28,753 nt of DNA from a virus: positions 1-28,753 of the IMG/VR virus record IMGVR_UViG_3300043466_000356, one strand, 5' to 3'. The translations under genes and the position numbers were made by a program. How positions within the stretch are numbered: position 1 is the first letter of the stretch; every line of letters begins with the position of its first letter. Under the pieces are notes generated by a model. That model did no database searches. It was not told where the DNA came from and saw only the letters and a list, made by a program, of their open reading frames with translations. Shown here in pieces: positions 5,999 through 13,124 of this stretch.

Positions 5999-6366
5999 AT
6001 GAAGCAGAACTTTTTGAGATTATAAAAAAGTACATACCAGATTTGGTAAAGACTGACCAATTTAATCCAAAGGATGCATATTCAAAACATTATGATTTAT
6101 CAATAGAGTTAAAGTGCAGGAATAAACATTACAATAAATTACTGATTGAGAAAATTAAATACGATTCATTGATAAAGAATAAAAATGTAAGGTATATATG
6201 TTCAACACCTTTAGCAATATATTCTTTTGACTTACATAAAATAAAAGAACCTAATTGGGTTCTTTCAAGTTTACCAATGACAAGTGAGTTTGATAATAGA
6301 AGCAACATAGATAAGCTAATAGGTTGTTTAGATATTGATGATGCTAAAAAAATAAAATGCGAATAG
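5995..6366 (+). CDS. PD-(D/E)xK-like protein, putative nuclease fold
   Basis: 123 residues. YDLSIELKCRNKHYNKLLIEKIKYDSLI (33-60) contains D34, E38 and K40 in a beta strand, followed by a basic helix, as expected for a small PD-(D/E)xK core. NVRYICSTPLAIYSFDLHKI provides the next strand pair. The D-to-ExK spacing is short, since motif II immediately follows motif I, so activity is uncertain. I believe similar small proteins occur in Bacteroidetes phages without a known role. The glycosyltransferase start overlaps its end by 10 bases. Confidence 0.5.
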   Translation: MNEAELFEIIKKYIPDLVKTDQFNPKDAYSKHYDLSIELKCRNKHYNKLLIEKIKYDSLIKNKNVRYICSTPLAIYSFDLHKIKEPNWVLSSLPMTSEFDNRSNIDKLIGCLDIDDAKKIKCE

Positions 6367-7352
6367 TCGGAATAACATCACCACAAAGCGGAGTAGGTTA
6401 CCATAGGATTATTATGCCGGTGGCACATATGCAGAAAGAATATGCAATGCTGACCGATACAGTTACAGATGAAATAGTAGATAACAATTACGATATTTTT
6501 TTAATGAATAGGTACTTCACAGGTGTAACCATTCAACAAGTACTTGAAATGAGAAAGAAGTACGGCTTTAAACTTGTGGTTGATAATGATGACTTTTGGA
6601 GGTTAGATGCTTCTCACGTTCTTTATAATCGTTATGCTGATGGGGATATTACAAACAAGATATTAGAGTATGTAAGGGCAGCAGACCTATGTACTGTAAC
6701 ACACGAAAGATTAGCTGATGAAGTTTACAAGTATAATAAAAATGTTGAGATAATACCCAATGCTTTACCATACGGAGAAGAACAGTTTTTAGATAATAAG
6801 ATTGAATCAGAATTAGTTAGGTTGTTCTGGGCAGGTAGTGGTACACACGAACACGATTTAAAGATACTTAAAAACCCTATGCGTAAAATAACGCAGCTAC
6901 CTGTGAAGTCTGTGATTGCAGGGTACAATGACCAAGAGCAATTTGTTTGGAATAAGATGGCAATGTGGTTTAGTAATAACTATAACATACCTACGCAGAT
7001 TTACAGATTTACTGAAGTGTTTAAATATATGGCAGCTTATGCTGACTCTGATATTAGCCTAATTCCATTAGTTGAATCTACTTTTAATTCAATGAAGTCT
7101 AATTTAAAAGTATTGGAAACGGCTGCAAAGAAAAACCCTGCTATAGTTTCTAATGTGCATCCTTATAAAGATATGCCTGTACTGTATGTTAACAAACAAT
7201 CTGATTGGTTCAAACATACAAGGGATTTAGTACACGATAAAGCAATGAGAGATGAATTAGGATTAAAGCTATATGAGTACTGTAATGCTAACTATTCACT
7301 TAAACATATAAATAACAAAAGATATGACATTTATAAGAGATTAATCTCTTGA
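6357..7352 (+). CDS. GT-B fold glycosyltransferase
   Basis: 331 residues. The N-terminal Rossmann-like domain starts MRIVGITSPQSGVGYHRIIMPVAHM and includes LVVDNDDFWRLD and the switch AADLCTVTHERLADEVYKYNKNVEIIPNALPY. The C-terminal domain (about 150-331) has LVRLFWAGSGTHEHDLKIL and the donor-binding-like ISLIPLVESTFNSMKSNLKVLETAAKKNPAIVSNVHPY, in the style of GT1/GT4 enzymes. It would transfer a sugar from a nucleotide donor to an unknown acceptor: phage DNA, a virion protein or a host glycan. It begins a block holding two more glycosyltransferases and a methyltransferase. Confidence 0.8.
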   Translation: MRIVGITSPQSGVGYHRIIMPVAHMQKEYAMLTDTVTDEIVDNNYDIFLMNRYFTGVTIQQVLEMRKKYGFKLVVDNDDFWRLDASHVLYNRYADGDITNKILEYVRAADLCTVTHERLADEVYKYNKNVEIIPNALPYGEEQFLDNKIESELVRLFWAGSGTHEHDLKILKNPMRKITQLPVKSVIAGYNDQEQFVWNKMAMWFSNNYNIPTQIYRFTEVFKYMAAYADSDISLIPLVESTFNSMKSNLKVLETAAKKNPAIVSNVHPYKDMPVLYVNKQSDWFKHTRDLVHDKAMRDELGLKLYEYCNANYSLKHINNKRYDIYKRLIS

Positions 7353-7353
7353 A

Positions 7354-7767
7354 ATGCCTGTAATTAAGTGTAGCAACGGAAAATATAGAATAGGTGGGGG
7401 TTCGTGTATTTATGAATCAGAAGAAAAAGCACAGAAGGCTTGGACTGCTATTAGAGTAGCAATGGTTGAAAGCTATAACGACTACCCACAATCTGCAAGG
7501 GTAAATGCTCAAAGGGCAATAAATTTAAGGGAACAATACAAATTAGGTTGCGGAACTCCTGTAGGATGGGCAAGAGCCAATCAGTTAGCAAATGGAGAAA
7601 ATATTACAAGAGAAACAATAGCAAGAATGTCAGCCTTTGCAAGACACAGAGATAATTCTAAAGGTAACCCTAAAGAAGATTGCGGTGCTTTGATGTGGTT
7701 GGCTTGGGGTGGGGATGCAGGTATTGAATGGGCAAGTAAAAAATTACAAGAAATAGATAAGAAATGA
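7354..7767 (+). CDS. Phage protein with CSNGKYRIG and YNDYPQSA modules, function unknown
   Basis: 137 residues in two recognisable parts. The N-terminus (KCSNGKYRIGGGSCIYESEEKAQKAWTAI) follows a CxNGKYRxG-GxCxY-xxEKAxxAY pattern frequent in phage accessory proteins. Residues 38-137 (YNDYPQSARVNAQRAINLREQ...CGTPVGWARANQLANGENITRETIARMSAFARHRDN...CGALMWLAWGGDAGIEWASKKL) match a module I have seen attached to capsid protease or portal genes of tailed phages. Here it stands alone beside the lysis pair. No catalytic motif is known to me. Confidence 0.7.
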   Translation: MPVIKCSNGKYRIGGGSCIYESEEKAQKAWTAIRVAMVESYNDYPQSARVNAQRAINLREQYKLGCGTPVGWARANQLANGENITRETIARMSAFARHRDNSKGNPKEDCGALMWLAWGGDAGIEWASKKLQEIDKK

Positions 7768-7940
7768 ATCATCACGCAGTAGATAATAAAAGCATAGGAA
7801 TGTGTTTGGCATCAATTATGTTAAAGATATGGTCAGATATGGCTTTAAGTGATTTGGCTACAGGATTAGCAGCTATTGCAGCAATAACTACAGTTGCCTA
7901 TAATCTACAGAGAATGTACAAAGAGTGGAAGCAAAAATAG
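7764..7940 (+). CDS. Holin-like membrane protein
   Basis: 58 residues, ATG 7764 in an ATGA overlap, TAG 7938-7940. It has one hydrophobic helix LATGLAAIAAITTVAYNL (31-48), preceded by a shorter moderately hydrophobic segment (IGMCLASIMLKIW, 11-23), and a basic tail RMYKEWKQK. A small helix with a charged C-terminus directly before an endolysin is the classic holin arrangement. It would form the membrane hole that releases or triggers the M15 peptidase. The assignment rests on size, topology and position. Confidence 0.6.
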   Translation: MNHHAVDNKSIGMCLASIMLKIWSDMALSDLATGLAAIAAITTVAYNLQRMYKEWKQK

Positions 7941-7965
7941 ATTTTATATAAATTAATTTTTAAAT

Positions 7966-8442
7966 ATGAAACTAAGTGAACATCTTGAACTATCTGAAGT
8001 AGTAAGGTCTGAATCAGCTAAGAGATTAGGTATAAGCAATATGCCTACAGAAGAACATATAAATAACTTTAAGAAATTAGCAGAACATATCTTTGAGCCT
8101 ATTAGAGCCAATTTTAGATGTCCTATATTAATATCAAGTGGATATAGGTCGAAGGCTTTAAACTCGGCTATTGGCGGTTCAGCGACATCACAGCATTGTC
8201 TTGGCGAAGCTGTTGATATTGATATGGATGGAACAGGGCAAGGTGTTACTAATAAAGATATTTTCGACTATATTAAAAATAGTCTTAACTTTGACCAATT
8301 AATTTACGAATTTGGAAACAAAGAGAATCCGGATTGGGTTCACGTGAGTTACAAAAGTAATGGGAATCAGAGGAAGCAAGTGTTACGAGCCACAAAAATA
8401 AATGGCAAGACAACATACGCACCATATGATAGAAAAAACTAA
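7966..8442 (+). CDS. M15-family peptidase endolysin
   Basis: 158 residues. The zinc-peptidase core is clear: ILISSGYRSKALNSAIGGSATSQHCLGEAVDID carries ligands H77 and D84, and NPDWVHVSY carries H126. This is the M15A (D-Ala-D-Ala carboxypeptidase / L-Ala-D-Glu endopeptidase) arrangement used by phage endolysins to cut peptidoglycan cross-links. There is no signal peptide or cell-wall-binding domain, as usual for Gram-negative hosts, so export depends on the holin just upstream. Full length for this family. Confidence 0.9.
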   Translation: MKLSEHLELSEVVRSESAKRLGISNMPTEEHINNFKKLAEHIFEPIRANFRCPILISSGYRSKALNSAIGGSATSQHCLGEAVDIDMDGTGQGVTNKDIFDYIKNSLNFDQLIYEFGNKENPDWVHVSYKSNGNQRKQVLRATKINGKTTYAPYDRKN

Positions 8443-9163
8443 GAGAAGAAGATTATTTTTTGACATAGAGGTAAGTGCAAACATTGGTTTATTCTGGCAG
8501 TCTGGATATAAACTGAATATTGGACCAGAGAATATAATAAAAGAGAGAGCAATAATTTGTATTTGTTATAAGTGGGAAGATGACCGGATTGTGCATTCTT
8601 TAAAATGGGATGCAAAGCAGGATGACAAAAAGTTGTTACAGCAGTTTATTAAAGTGATTAATGCGAGTGATGAAGCAGTAGGGCATAACGGAGATAGGTT
8701 TGATTTATCTTGGATTAGAACACGCTGTTTATTTCACAAGATAGATATGTTCCCTAACTATGTTACTATTGATACTTTAAAAATAGCAAGGCAGAAGTTT
8801 AGATTTAATAGCAATAAGTTAAATTACATTGCAGACTTCTTAGGGATAGGCGAAAAGATTAAGACAGACTTTGGACTTTGGAAAAAGATAATGTTAAATA
8901 AAGACCCAAAGGCAATGGCAGATATGATTAAGTATTGTCAGAAAGATGTGGTCTTACTTGAAAAGGTTTATAAGGAGTTGGCAAAGCATACTGTGAATAA
9001 AACCCATTACGGAGTTATATTTGGGCAGGATAGGGGAAGTTGCCCAGAGTGTGGTAGTGATACTTTAAAGATACAGAATAGGAGGATTTCAGCAAGTGGG
9101 GTGAGAAAGATACAGTTCCAATGCAGTACCTGTGGAAAACATAATACTAAAATAGAAAAGTAA
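8402..9163 (+). CDS. RNase H-fold 3'-5' exonuclease with a C-terminal zinc ribbon
   Basis: 253 residues. DEDDh/y-type exonuclease motifs are visible: ExoI LFFDIEVS (D21, E23), ExoII GHNGDRFDLSW (about D101) and ExoIII YCQKDVVLLEKVY (Y178, D182; a DEDDy type). A four-cysteine zinc ribbon follows: CPECGSD (C214, C217) and CSTCGKH (C241, C244). Such stand-alone predicted exonucleases occur in many phages and may proofread or recycle DNA. The start at 8402 overlaps the endolysin by 41 bases; ATG 8426 (MIEKTKRRR...) is an equally plausible start and would shorten the overlap. Confidence 0.8.
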   Translation: MARQHTHHMIEKTKRRRLFFDIEVSANIGLFWQSGYKLNIGPENIIKERAIICICYKWEDDRIVHSLKWDAKQDDKKLLQQFIKVINASDEAVGHNGDRFDLSWIRTRCLFHKIDMFPNYVTIDTLKIARQKFRFNSNKLNYIADFLGIGEKIKTDFGLWKKIMLNKDPKAMADMIKYCQKDVVLLEKVYKELAKHTVNKTHYGVIFGQDRGSCPECGSDTLKIQNRRISASGVRKIQFQCSTCGKHNTKIEK

Positions 9164-9351
9164 TGTTACCTAAGAAACTTAACAAGATGAATATAGACGA
9201 GCAGGAAGCGTACATCGTTAACAGGTTAAATGAATTGTACATTAAAGAGAAGTTATACAGGATTGCACTTGCTAAAGTTAGAGGTAATGTTAAAATAGAT
9301 ATATCAGAGATTGACAGACCAGATTTAATGCTAATGAAAGTTGAGGATTAA
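9163..9351 (+). CDS. Small helical protein, function unknown
   Basis: 62 residues (MLPKKLNKMNIDEQEAYIVNRLNELYIKEKLYRIALAKVR...). It forms one long charged helix followed by a short tail. It starts in a TAATG overlap with the exonuclease stop and overlaps the next TTG start by 11 bases. No motif is recognised. Confidence 0.65.
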   Translation: MLPKKLNKMNIDEQEAYIVNRLNELYIKEKLYRIALAKVRGNVKIDISEIDRPDLMLMKVED

Positions 9352-9610
9352 AATAAAATATACTAAACTTGGAAAACAAAAGGCTTGGGGAATGGCTGAT
9401 TCAGACGGGTTGGTACTTCTTGACAGTAGGCTTAAGAGTAAGAAGCACCTTGAAATATTATTACACGAGTGTTTGCATATTTTATACCCTAAAAATTCTG
9501 AAGAAGAAGTAGTCGAGAAGTCTATTATCTTAACTAATACTTTGTGGCACGAGAAGTACAGAAGAATAGAAGATAGCGAAACAGTACCTTTGCAGGATGG
9601 TAGCTTATGA
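9341..9610 (+). CDS. HExxH putative zinc peptidase-like protein, TTG start
   Basis: 89 residues starting at TTG 9341; no ATG lies upstream in frame after the previous gene. Residues 38-50, EILLHECLHILYP, contain H42-E43-xx-H46, the gluzincin zinc-binding and catalytic motif, in the style of small ImmA/IrrE or SprT-like proteins. The C-terminal helix EEEVVEKSIILTNTLWHE could supply the third ligand. It might cleave a repressor or host factor, but such small phage proteins are often of unknown activity. It ends in an ATGA overlap with the HNH gene. Confidence 0.6.
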   Translation: MRIKIKYTKLGKQKAWGMADSDGLVLLDSRLKSKKHLEILLHECLHILYPKNSEEEVVEKSIILTNTLWHEKYRRIEDSETVPLQDGSL

Positions 9611-9870
9611 AGAAACATACAAAACTATATTTTGACTATTTTGGCTATACTAAAGATGAATTTATTGCCTGTGAAGTATGCGGTGGTAAAGCTGTTGACA
9701 TTCATCACATTGATTGCAGGGGTATGGGTGGCAGCAAAGTTAAAGACGAGGTCAAGAATTTAATGGCTGTGTGCAGGGAATGTCATTTAAAGTATGGGGA
9801 TAAGAAAGAGTTTATGGAACTTTTAAAAGAAACACATTATAAATTTATGGACTACTATGGCAAAGGATAA
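9607..9870 (+). CDS. HNH endonuclease-fold protein with zinc-binding cysteines
   Basis: 87 residues. CEVCGGKAVDIHHIDCRGMGG...KNLMAVCRECHLKYG shows the beta-beta-alpha-metal core: C22 and C25, H33-H34, N51, then C56 and C59-H60, so a structural zinc is held by two CxxC pairs with HH-N-H as the catalytic set. Small HNH proteins like this in tailed phages act in packaging, recombination or as nicking endonucleases. It is not beside the terminase here, so packaging is less certain. Confidence 0.8.
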   Translation: MKKHTKLYFDYFGYTKDEFIACEVCGGKAVDIHHIDCRGMGGSKVKDEVKNLMAVCRECHLKYGDKKEFMELLKETHYKFMDYYGKG

Positions 9871-10498
9871 AGAAATATTTGTAGCTGTTTATACAAATAA
9901 AGTTAAAAGCTATTGCGATGTAGAGTTCTTTAATGCATTGCAAAACAATATTAGCACCGAAAATATTTATGTAGTTGATAATACAAATGATAACGGACTA
10001 TATGCATCTGAATTAAGAAATATAATTAATTGCAGTATTGTTAATTTAGACATACCAATAGAGCCACAGCATACTAAATTCCACAGGAAGGTTGCAGAAT
10101 CGGTTTTATACTTAAGAGATATTTTTTTAAAGTCTGATTATAAATATTTTTTAATAGTTGAAAGTGATGTTGTTATTCCACCTAACACAATAGATACACT
10201 TTTAAATAACATTGAAACAATGCCACCAGATACAGGGGCAATTGGGGCATTATACTATGAAGGATTTCACAACTACTCATTAACAGGGATACAATATACT
10301 AATCACGTTTTAAGTGGATGCACAATTTACAAAAGAGATATGATAGAGAAATATCCTTTCCGTTATCAAGAAGATTATTTACAGGCATTCCCAGATGCTC
10401 TTATCTGCATAGATGCTATCAACGAATATAAGTATTACAACAATCACGAATTAATCTGTAAACACGCACATTCAAGTAATGGTTCAAGATATGTATAA
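9857..10498 (+). CDS. GT-A-like glycosyltransferase (second of the cassette)
   Basis: 213 residues. KYFLIVESDVVIPPNTIDTLLNNIE (about 97-121) carries an E-S-D metal/sugar-nucleotide motif equivalent to the DxD of GT2-like enzymes, after an N-terminal Rossmann half (EIFVAVYTNK...NIYVVDNTNDNGLYA). LSGCTIYKRDMIEKYPFRYQ and FPDALICIDAI resemble the acceptor-side segment of family-2 transferases. It overlaps the HNH gene by 14 bases and the methyltransferase gene by 20. The acceptor is unknown; the neighbours suggest a shared modification pathway. Confidence 0.7.
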   Translation: MAKDKEIFVAVYTNKVKSYCDVEFFNALQNNISTENIYVVDNTNDNGLYASELRNIINCSIVNLDIPIEPQHTKFHRKVAESVLYLRDIFLKSDYKYFLIVESDVVIPPNTIDTLLNNIETMPPDTGAIGALYYEGFHNYSLTGIQYTNHVLSGCTIYKRDMIEKYPFRYQEDYLQAFPDALICIDAINEYKYYNNHELICKHAHSSNGSRYV

Positions 10499-11138
10499 AA
10501 TAAATAGTATTACAATAGATTCAACAAACTCTGTAACGGACTTATGTCTGCTTGGTGTAAAATACCCAACCGACAAATCTCCGTACAATACAGAAGGCAA
10601 CTTACACAAACACGCATATACAGCTATCTATAATCTTTTGTTTTCTAACCTTAGATATAAAGATATTAAACTTGGAGAGTTAGGAATTTTAGATAATAAC
10701 TCTATGCTAAGTTGGAGAGAGTTTTTCCCTAATGCTAAACTATACGGCTTTGAATGGTTTGATGAAAGATTGGATAAAGCAATTAATGATAATATTGATT
10801 GTACATATATTAAGATGAATGTAAAAGATGTTAATTCAATATCTGAAGGACTATCTGTTGCAGGAAGCAAATTTGATATATTAATAGAGGATTCAACACA
10901 CCTATTTGAGGACCAAATAAAGTTTGTAAATGAAGCATATAAGCATTTAAACCCCGGAGGGATATTAATAATTGAAGATATATTTATAAATGCGAATGAA
11001 GAAGATTACTTTAAAGCTATAAATCTTGAACACTTTTGTTCTGCAACATTCATATTTGCAAATCATAATTTAAAGAACTCTTTAGGATGGAACAATGATA
11101 AGTTACTTGTGCTACATAAAAACGATAAATGTTTATAA
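10479..11138 (+). CDS. Class I SAM-dependent methyltransferase
   Basis: 219 residues. Motif I is KLGELGILDNNSMLSWREFFPNAKLYGFEWFD (64-95), a variant of the E-x-G-x-G-x-S SAM loop with the acidic end FEWFD. FDILIEDSTHLFEDQIKFVNEAYKHLNPGGILIIED supplies motifs IV and V. The N-terminal LGVKYPTDKSPYNTEGNLHKHAYTAIY is typical of sugar- or macrolide-associated methyltransferases such as the TylF/MycE-like group, which fits the flanking glycosyltransferases. It could methylate a transferred sugar. The start may be ATG 10491 (fifth codon), reducing overlap with the previous gene. Confidence 0.8.
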   Translation: MVQDMYKINSITIDSTNSVTDLCLLGVKYPTDKSPYNTEGNLHKHAYTAIYNLLFSNLRYKDIKLGELGILDNNSMLSWREFFPNAKLYGFEWFDERLDKAINDNIDCTYIKMNVKDVNSISEGLSVAGSKFDILIEDSTHLFEDQIKFVNEAYKHLNPGGILIIEDIFINANEEDYFKAINLEHFCSATFIFANHNLKNSLGWNNDKLLVLHKNDKCL

Positions 11139-11659
11139 ATATTATAACACCCTGTTCAAGACCACAGAATTTAAAATTAATTTCTGAAAGCATAAACATA
11201 CCTAAAGAAAACTTTAAGTGGATTGTGGTTTATGATTCAATGGAAGTATTTGAATCACCTGATAATTGTGAAGCATATTGTGTTAAAGATAACAATAGTA
11301 TATACGGCAATGCTCAAAGAAACTATGCCCTTGATTTAGTTACTGATGGGTACGTTTACTTTAACGATGATGATACAACCATTTATCCAGATTTATGGGA
11401 TGAAATAAAGCACAAAGAAGCAGACTTCATATCATTTAAACAATCTAACAAAGATGGTTCAATAAGGTTGGAAGGGAATCAAATTATACCTAACTTTATA
11501 GATAGTCATAATTTTATAGTATCTGCTAAATGTATAACCTCAAGATGGGCATTAGACAGATATGATGCTGATGGAGTTTTCGCAGTTGAATGTTATGAGA
11601 ATGCAAAAGAAAAGTTATATATTCCTAAAGTATTATCTATTTATAATTCTCTAAAGTAA
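11129..11659 (+). CDS. GT2-type glycosyltransferase (third of the cassette)
   Basis: 176 residues. It opens with a strand typical of GT-A enzymes (INIITPCSRPQNLKLISESI) and has GNAQRNYALDLVTDGYVYFNDDDTTIYPDLW, where the acidic DDD at 80-82 is the metal and nucleotide-sugar site. It is shorter than usual GT2 enzymes (220-300 residues) and lacks a membrane segment. It overlaps the methyltransferase gene by 10 bases. With 6357, 9857 and 10479 it probably builds or decorates a glycan of unknown location. Confidence 0.75.
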   Translation: MFINIITPCSRPQNLKLISESINIPKENFKWIVVYDSMEVFESPDNCEAYCVKDNNSIYGNAQRNYALDLVTDGYVYFNDDDTTIYPDLWDEIKHKEADFISFKQSNKDGSIRLEGNQIIPNFIDSHNFIVSAKCITSRWALDRYDADGVFAVECYENAKEKLYIPKVLSIYNSLK

Positions 11660-11778
11660 TGGCAAAACAAACGGGTAGCAGTAAGACAACATTTGGTAAA
11701 AGAAAAAGAGGGATAGCTAAAAAATCATTTAATAAACACAGTCCAAGACCTAAAAAATATAAAGGTCAAGGAAGATAA
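11659..11778 (+). CDS. 39-residue highly basic protein
   Basis: ATG 11659 shares one base with the previous stop; TAA 11776-11778. The peptide (MAKQTGSSKTTFGKRKRGIAKKSFNKH...KKYKGQGR) has about 14 Lys/Arg residues in 39. The GKRKxGxAKKxxNKHxxxxKxYxGQGR layout is a pattern I recognise from small genes in Bacteroidetes phages. It may bind nucleic acid or a packaged genome. It is too short for most gene callers. Confidence 0.6.
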   Translation: MAKQTGSSKTTFGKRKRGIAKKSFNKHSPRPKKYKGQGR

Positions 11779-11789
11779 AACAATAAACT

Positions 11790-12083
11790 ATGGCGGTAAA
11801 AAACTTAAACCCAGTTACAGGCATAATGGATTTTAAAACATTCTCAAAGAATCCTATTGTAGCTACATTATTTTTAGTACTTATAGCAATATCTTATTTA
11901 TACATTGATGTTAAATCTACTTTTAAAGAACAAATAGTATCACAGAATGCTAAAGTTATTAAATTAGAAGAAAAAGTTGATGTGATGCAAATACTTCTAA
12001 GGAGGACAGATTCTTCATTAGCTGCTGCCACAACTAAATTAAGTACATTGGAACAATTAGGTAAAATTCAAATGATTAAATAA
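11790..12083 (+). CDS. i-spanin-like protein: N-terminal membrane anchor plus coiled coil
   Basis: 97 residues. There is one membrane segment, PIVATLFLVLIAISYLYI (22-39), followed by a long periplasmic-looking coiled coil (FKEQIVSQNAKVIKLEEKVDVMQILLRRTDSSLAAATTKLSTLEQL). This is the topology of an inner-membrane spanin subunit. The next gene encodes a lipoprotein starting in the overlapping TAATG, as in Rz/Rz1-type pairs, and a holin-like gene follows. It would connect inner and outer membranes in the last step of lysis. No sequence family is recognised, so the assignment is by topology and context. Confidence 0.5.
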   Translation: MAVKNLNPVTGIMDFKTFSKNPIVATLFLVLIAISYLYIDVKSTFKEQIVSQNAKVIKLEEKVDVMQILLRRTDSSLAAATTKLSTLEQLGKIQMIK

Positions 12084-12421
12084 TGAAGTACATATTTTTA
12101 TTACTATTAACAGGATGTAGTTTGTCTGCTCAAAACGATAGTAATGAGCAAAAGAAAGATGCTGAATATCAAAAGTTAATTAATGATGTAAAGAATAATC
12201 ACAATACCTTTAACAGAGTACAGGCTAAAGCCAAAGCAAAAGAAACTAAGTTAGTCTATCAAGCAATAAGTAAAATAGCAATTTTAAGTGAAGAAGTGAA
12301 AAGCCTTAAAAATGATATAAGTAAAATAAAGGTAGATACAATATACATACACGATACGATACAGATTAAAGAGAAAAAGAACTTTTGGGGTAAAACAAAA
12401 GTAGACACTACAAATAATTAA
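12083..12421 (+). CDS. o-spanin-like lipoprotein
   Basis: 112 residues. MKYIFLLLLTGCSLS is a short signal peptide with a lipobox, L9-T10-G11-C12, so C12 would be lipidated after signal peptidase II cleavage. The mature part is charged and coiled-coil-like (KLVYQAISKIAILSEEVKSLKNDISKIKVDTIYIHDTIQIKEKKNFWGKTK). It overlaps the coiled-coil membrane protein by one base, supporting a two-component spanin. It is longer than Rz1 (about 60 residues). Alternatively it is an outer-membrane exclusion lipoprotein. Confidence 0.55.
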   Translation: MKYIFLLLLTGCSLSAQNDSNEQKKDAEYQKLINDVKNNHNTFNRVQAKAKAKETKLVYQAISKIAILSEEVKSLKNDISKIKVDTIYIHDTIQIKEKKNFWGKTKVDTTNN

Positions 12422-12424
12422 TAT

Positions 12425-12682
12425 ATGAAAAAGTTATTTAATTGGTTAGCAGGATTTTTCAGTTCAGAAAGTGGTACATCAAGTAAAAGACTTGTAGGCA
12501 TTATAGGTGCTTTTGTTTTGTTCTTTACTATGTTCGATAATTCAAGGTCTGAAAGCCACTTTGCACCTGCTGATTCTTTAGTATGGGCAACCTTTGCATT
12601 AAGTGCCACTGCACTTGGACTTACAACTATTGAAACAGTAACAGATTTAATTAAAGGCTACAAAGAAAAGAAAGATAGCTAA
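12425..12682 (+). CDS. Second holin-like protein with two membrane segments
   Basis: 85 residues. Two hydrophobic segments, LVGIIGAFVLFFTMF (23-37) and LVWATFALSATALGLTTIETV (about 52-72), are separated by a short charged loop (DNSRSESHFAPAD). An N-terminal amphipathic stretch and a Lys-rich tail (KGYKEKKDS) flank them, which is a class II holin topology. It follows the spanin-like pair by three bases. It may be the real holin or an antiholin to the 7764 gene. Confidence 0.6.
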   Translation: MKKLFNWLAGFFSSESGTSSKRLVGIIGAFVLFFTMFDNSRSESHFAPADSLVWATFALSATALGLTTIETVTDLIKGYKEKKDS

Positions 12683-12692
12683 ACTATATTTA

Positions 12693-13124
12693 ATGATAAA
12701 CGATAACGAGATTACAAAGTTAGGTAGACCTACAAAGTACAAAGAAGAATACTGTGAAATGCTCATAGAACATATGGCAGAAGGCTATTCTTTTGAATCT
12801 TTTGGGGGAGTTATTGAAGTTGCTGAAGATACTTTATACGAATGGGCGAAGGTTAATAAGAATTTTTCCGACTCCAAGAATATAGGAACGCAAAAAAGTA
12901 TGGTTTGGTGGGAGAAAGTAGGGCGTAAAGGAATGATGAACGATATACCTTTCTTTAACGATAGAATCTGGAGGTTGAATATGATTAACAGATTTAGGAG
13001 TAAGTGGACTGATGGAACGAAGAACGAGAATAATAACAATGTTAAAAAAGAAATAGTTGTCAGATACGCAAACAACAGAGATAACGCTACCGATTCCACA
13101 CAAGAGCCAGAAACAGATTCTTAA
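12693..13124 (+). CDS. terS: Terminase small subunit
   Basis: 143 residues. The N-terminal region GRPTKYKEEYCEMLIEHMAEGYSFESFGGVIEVAEDTLYEWAKVNKNFSDSKNIG (11-65) is the DNA-recognising helix-turn-helix of phage small terminases. A helical oligomerisation segment follows (MVWWEKVGRKGMM...FNDRIWRLNMINRF). The C-terminus is acidic and Asn-rich. It overlaps the large terminase by 68 bases, the usual terS-terL order. It would bind the packaging site and regulate the motor. Confidence 0.85.
   Translation: MINDNEITKLGRPTKYKEEYCEMLIEHMAEGYSFESFGGVIEVAEDTLYEWAKVNKNFSDSKNIGTQKSMVWWEKVGRKGMMNDIPFFNDRIWRLNMINRFRSKWTDGTKNENNNNVKKEIVVRYANNRDNATDSTQEPETDS

Noticed and set aside
12785-13103. Two overlapping minus-strand ORFs across terS
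   Set aside because: Both are shadows of the terS frame; their Leu/Phe/Ser-rich products show no domain.
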